The position numbers and the translations under genes were made by a program. This document shows, piece by piece, positions 31,309-32,594 of a stretch of 32,594 nt of DNA (positions are counted from its first letter, which is position 1; each line of letters opens with the position of its first letter). The notes under the pieces were generated by a model that was given only the letters and a program-made list of their open reading frames with translations, had not been told where the DNA came from and searched no databases. The stretch is from an uncultured Oscillibacter sp. (GTDB lineage: Bacteria > Bacillota > Clostridia > Oscillospirales > Oscillospiraceae): the NCBI GenBank assembly GCA_946551795.1, contig CAMNRF010000019.1, forward strand, positions 1 through 32,594, read 5' to 3'.

Positions 31309-32274
31309 ATGGCCGCAAAAGCGCTCTACGATTATTACTACGGAGATGAGAGCAGCCAATTTTCCTTTTATCGGATTCCCCGCCAGCTGATTACCGGGGA
31401 TTGCTTCAAACGGTTATCCACGGATGCCAAGCTGCTGTATGGTCTGCTGCTGGACCGTATGAGCCTGTCCGCAAAAAACGGCTGGTACGACAAACAGGGA
31501 CGTGTCTATATCTACTACACCCTGGATGAAATTCAGGAGGATATGAACTGCGGCCATGATAAAGCGACAAAACTTCTGGTAGAACTGGATAACGGAAAAA
31601 ACGGATTTGGCCTGATTGAGCGTGTGCGGCAGGGCCAGGGCCGTCCTACAAAAATCTATGTGAAGCGGTTTACCACCCGTGATATACCATCTCCATCTTC
31701 GGAGCTGGAGGCGGGGCAATCTTCCAGACCGCGGAGAATCAGCGGCCAAGAATGCGGGAAAACCGCACTCTTGAATGCGGAAAAGCCGCAGTCTAGGCCG
31801 CGGGAAAACCGCAGCCTAGAGTGCGGAAAAACCGCCGGGAGTTATATTAAATCAAATCAGACTGAGAATAGTCAGCTTAATCAATCCATCCTTCCATCGG
31901 TTTCCCCAGGAGAAAGCGGATGGATGGACCGATACGACTGTGAGAAAGAAATAGAAGCCAATATTGAATATGACCGTTTGTGCCGTCAATTTGCCTGTGA
32001 GGATGTGGATGAAATCGTGGCGCTGATCGTAGATACGCTATACACCACACGTCCCACGGTACGGATTGGCGGTGATTATATTTCCACAGACGTGGTAAGA
32101 GAACGCTTTCTCCGCCTGACCTATGAACATTTGGAATATGTATTTGACTGCCTGCGGCGAAATACAACGGAAATCCGCAATATCCGGGGGTATCTGCTGA
32201 CCACCCTGTACAACGCACCGGTGACAATCAACCATCACTACCGGGCAGAGGTACAGCATGATTTGGATAGATAG
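31309..32274 (+). CDS. Replication initiator protein A (RepA_N type, ICE)
   Basis: A 321-aa initiator. The N-terminal winged-helix domain (FYRIPRQLITGDCFKRLS, then TDAKLLYGLLLDRMSLS and YTLDEIQEDMNCGHDKATKL) is the RepA_N signature of Gram-positive plasmids and ICEs. A variable linker (about 130-195) carries three ECGKTA/AEKPQ-like units, as is usual for this family. The C-terminal domain (DVDEIVALIVDTLYTTRPTV to RGYLLTTLYNAP) is the conserved DUF6017-like part. AAAGGAGG lies 7 bases ahead of ATG. It probably replicates the excised circle. Confidence 0.88.
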   Translation: MAAKALYDYYYGDESSQFSFYRIPRQLITGDCFKRLSTDAKLLYGLLLDRMSLSAKNGWYDKQGRVYIYYTLDEIQEDMNCGHDKATKLLVELDNGKNGFGLIERVRQGQGRPTKIYVKRFTTRDIPSPSSELEAGQSSRPRRISGQECGKTALLNAEKPQSRPRENRSLECGKTAGSYIKSNQTENSQLNQSILPSVSPGESGWMDRYDCEKEIEANIEYDRLCRQFACEDVDEIVALIVDTLYTTRPTVRIGGDYISTDVVRERFLRLTYEHLEYVFDCLRRNTTEIRNIRGYLLTTLYNAPVTINHHYRAEVQHDLDR

Positions 32275-32370
32275 CGGCAGAGCCCGCCTATGTAAAAAGG
32301 AACTGGTTGAAAACTTGCCTCAAACTGATGTAAGTTTCAGCAAATAAAACAAAATTGGAGGTAAAAAGTT

Positions 32371-32594
32371 ATGGCAGACCCCAAGAAAAATCCGCTGATC
32401 GGCTCTTTCCGAACCCCGGCGCCAGGGGAAAGTCCCCCCGGTACGGCGAAAGAACAGAAACCACCAGAGCAACTCAAGGTGGCAGGTGCCGCCGCTCCCG
32501 GTAAGGCTGACGAGAAGAAGCCGCCGGAGCAGACCAAGCCGGCAGGTGCCGCCGCTCCCGGTAAGGCTGACGAGAAGAAGCCGCCGGAGCAGAC
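32371..32594 (+). CDS. Partial gene: Lys/Pro/Ala-rich protein with 20-residue repeats
   Basis: Starts MADPKKNPLIGSFRTPAPGE behind GGAGG and runs off the window end. From residue ~31 it consists of repeated 20-residue units containing PPEQ, AGAAAPGKADEKK. The units seen are near identical at DNA level. This looks like a disordered spacer ahead of a functional domain beyond the window. The family is not recognised; its place after the initiator suggests an ICE maintenance or mobilisation protein (inference only). Confidence 0.7.
   Translation, partial: MADPKKNPLIGSFRTPAPGESPPGTAKEQKPPEQLKVAGAAAPGKADEKKPPEQTKPAGAAAPGKADEKKPPEQ
32461..32594 (+). repeat. In-frame 60-bp tandem repeat
   Basis: Units at 32461-32520 and 32521-32580, then the start of a third. 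The last 40 bases of the first two units are identical. The period is exactly 20 codons, so copy-number changes keep the frame. Confidence 0.85.

Larger units (their letters stand above)
31146..32594 (+). mobile_element. Left part of an integrative conjugative element at tRNA-Ala
   Basis: Directly behind tRNA-Ala the composition and gene content change to a Clostridia/Tn916-like ICE replication start (RepA-type initiator, then a repeat protein), cut by the window edge. No integrase is visible, so it would be at the far end or absent. Element identity rests on one recognised gene plus the tRNA setting. Confidence 0.65.

Noticed and set aside
32461-32594. CRISPR array
   Set aside because: The repeats are contiguous, 60 bases, in frame and without spacers: a protein-coding tandem repeat.

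Overview
The window is a strongly GC-rich chromosome segment of a spore-forming clostridium, most likely a gut Oscillospiraceae (Flavonifractor / Oscillibacter / Lawsonibacter-like). The inference rests on two sporulation genes (spoVAD, a pdaA-type deacetylase), AGGAGG-type ribosome binding sites, Bacillota-type protein families (DUF1934, clostridial DUF362 ferredoxin, PBSX-type phage proteins) and a clostridial ICE replication initiator. No 16S or other taxonomic marker is present, so the genus is a guess.

Layout. 1-6150: housekeeping genes, namely a DUF362/ferredoxin protein and a small hypothetical on the minus strand, then murI, a DUF1934 protein, argS and an 81-aa hypothetical, with repeat-rich spacers. 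6291-8238: an eroding minus-strand locus holding a frameshifted secreted alpha/beta hydrolase and a LysR regulator fused by deletion to a decapitated flavodoxin. 8710-14400: tRNA-Leu(UAG), a pyridoxamine kinase, a nitrilase-family hydrolase, a Cys-rich zinc-ribbon protein, a CDF metal exporter with a doubled C-terminal domain, a small XRE regulator divergent from a 49-aa protein, and a solitary spoVAD. 14723-16255: a Na+/proline symporter behind an AT-rich leader.

16430-29194 is the centre of interest: 19 tightly packed, all-plus, apparently intact genes for a PBSX-like contractile-tailed particle. They run in virion order: terminase small and large subunits, portal, protease, decoration, capsid, three connector/completion proteins, sheath, tube, chaperone, a short protein in the tape-measure slot, LysM protein, hub, spike, gp25-like wedge, baseplate J and baseplate I. 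No integrase, repressor, replication, lysis or tail-fibre gene and no long tape measure is present. The module is closed by strong terminators on both sides and has the same base composition as the host genes. It looks like a domesticated particle, for example a gene-transfer-agent-like element, rather than an active prophage.

29340-30559: the pdaA-type deacetylase converges on a DtxR/MntR-type regulator. From 30672 a consensus promoter faces two partial copies of the 5' part of a tRNA-Ala gene and then the complete tRNA-Ala(GGC). Directly behind it begins an integrative conjugative element (replication initiator, then a gene with 60-bp tandem repeats that runs off the window). This is an integration hotspot with stacked att-like scars.
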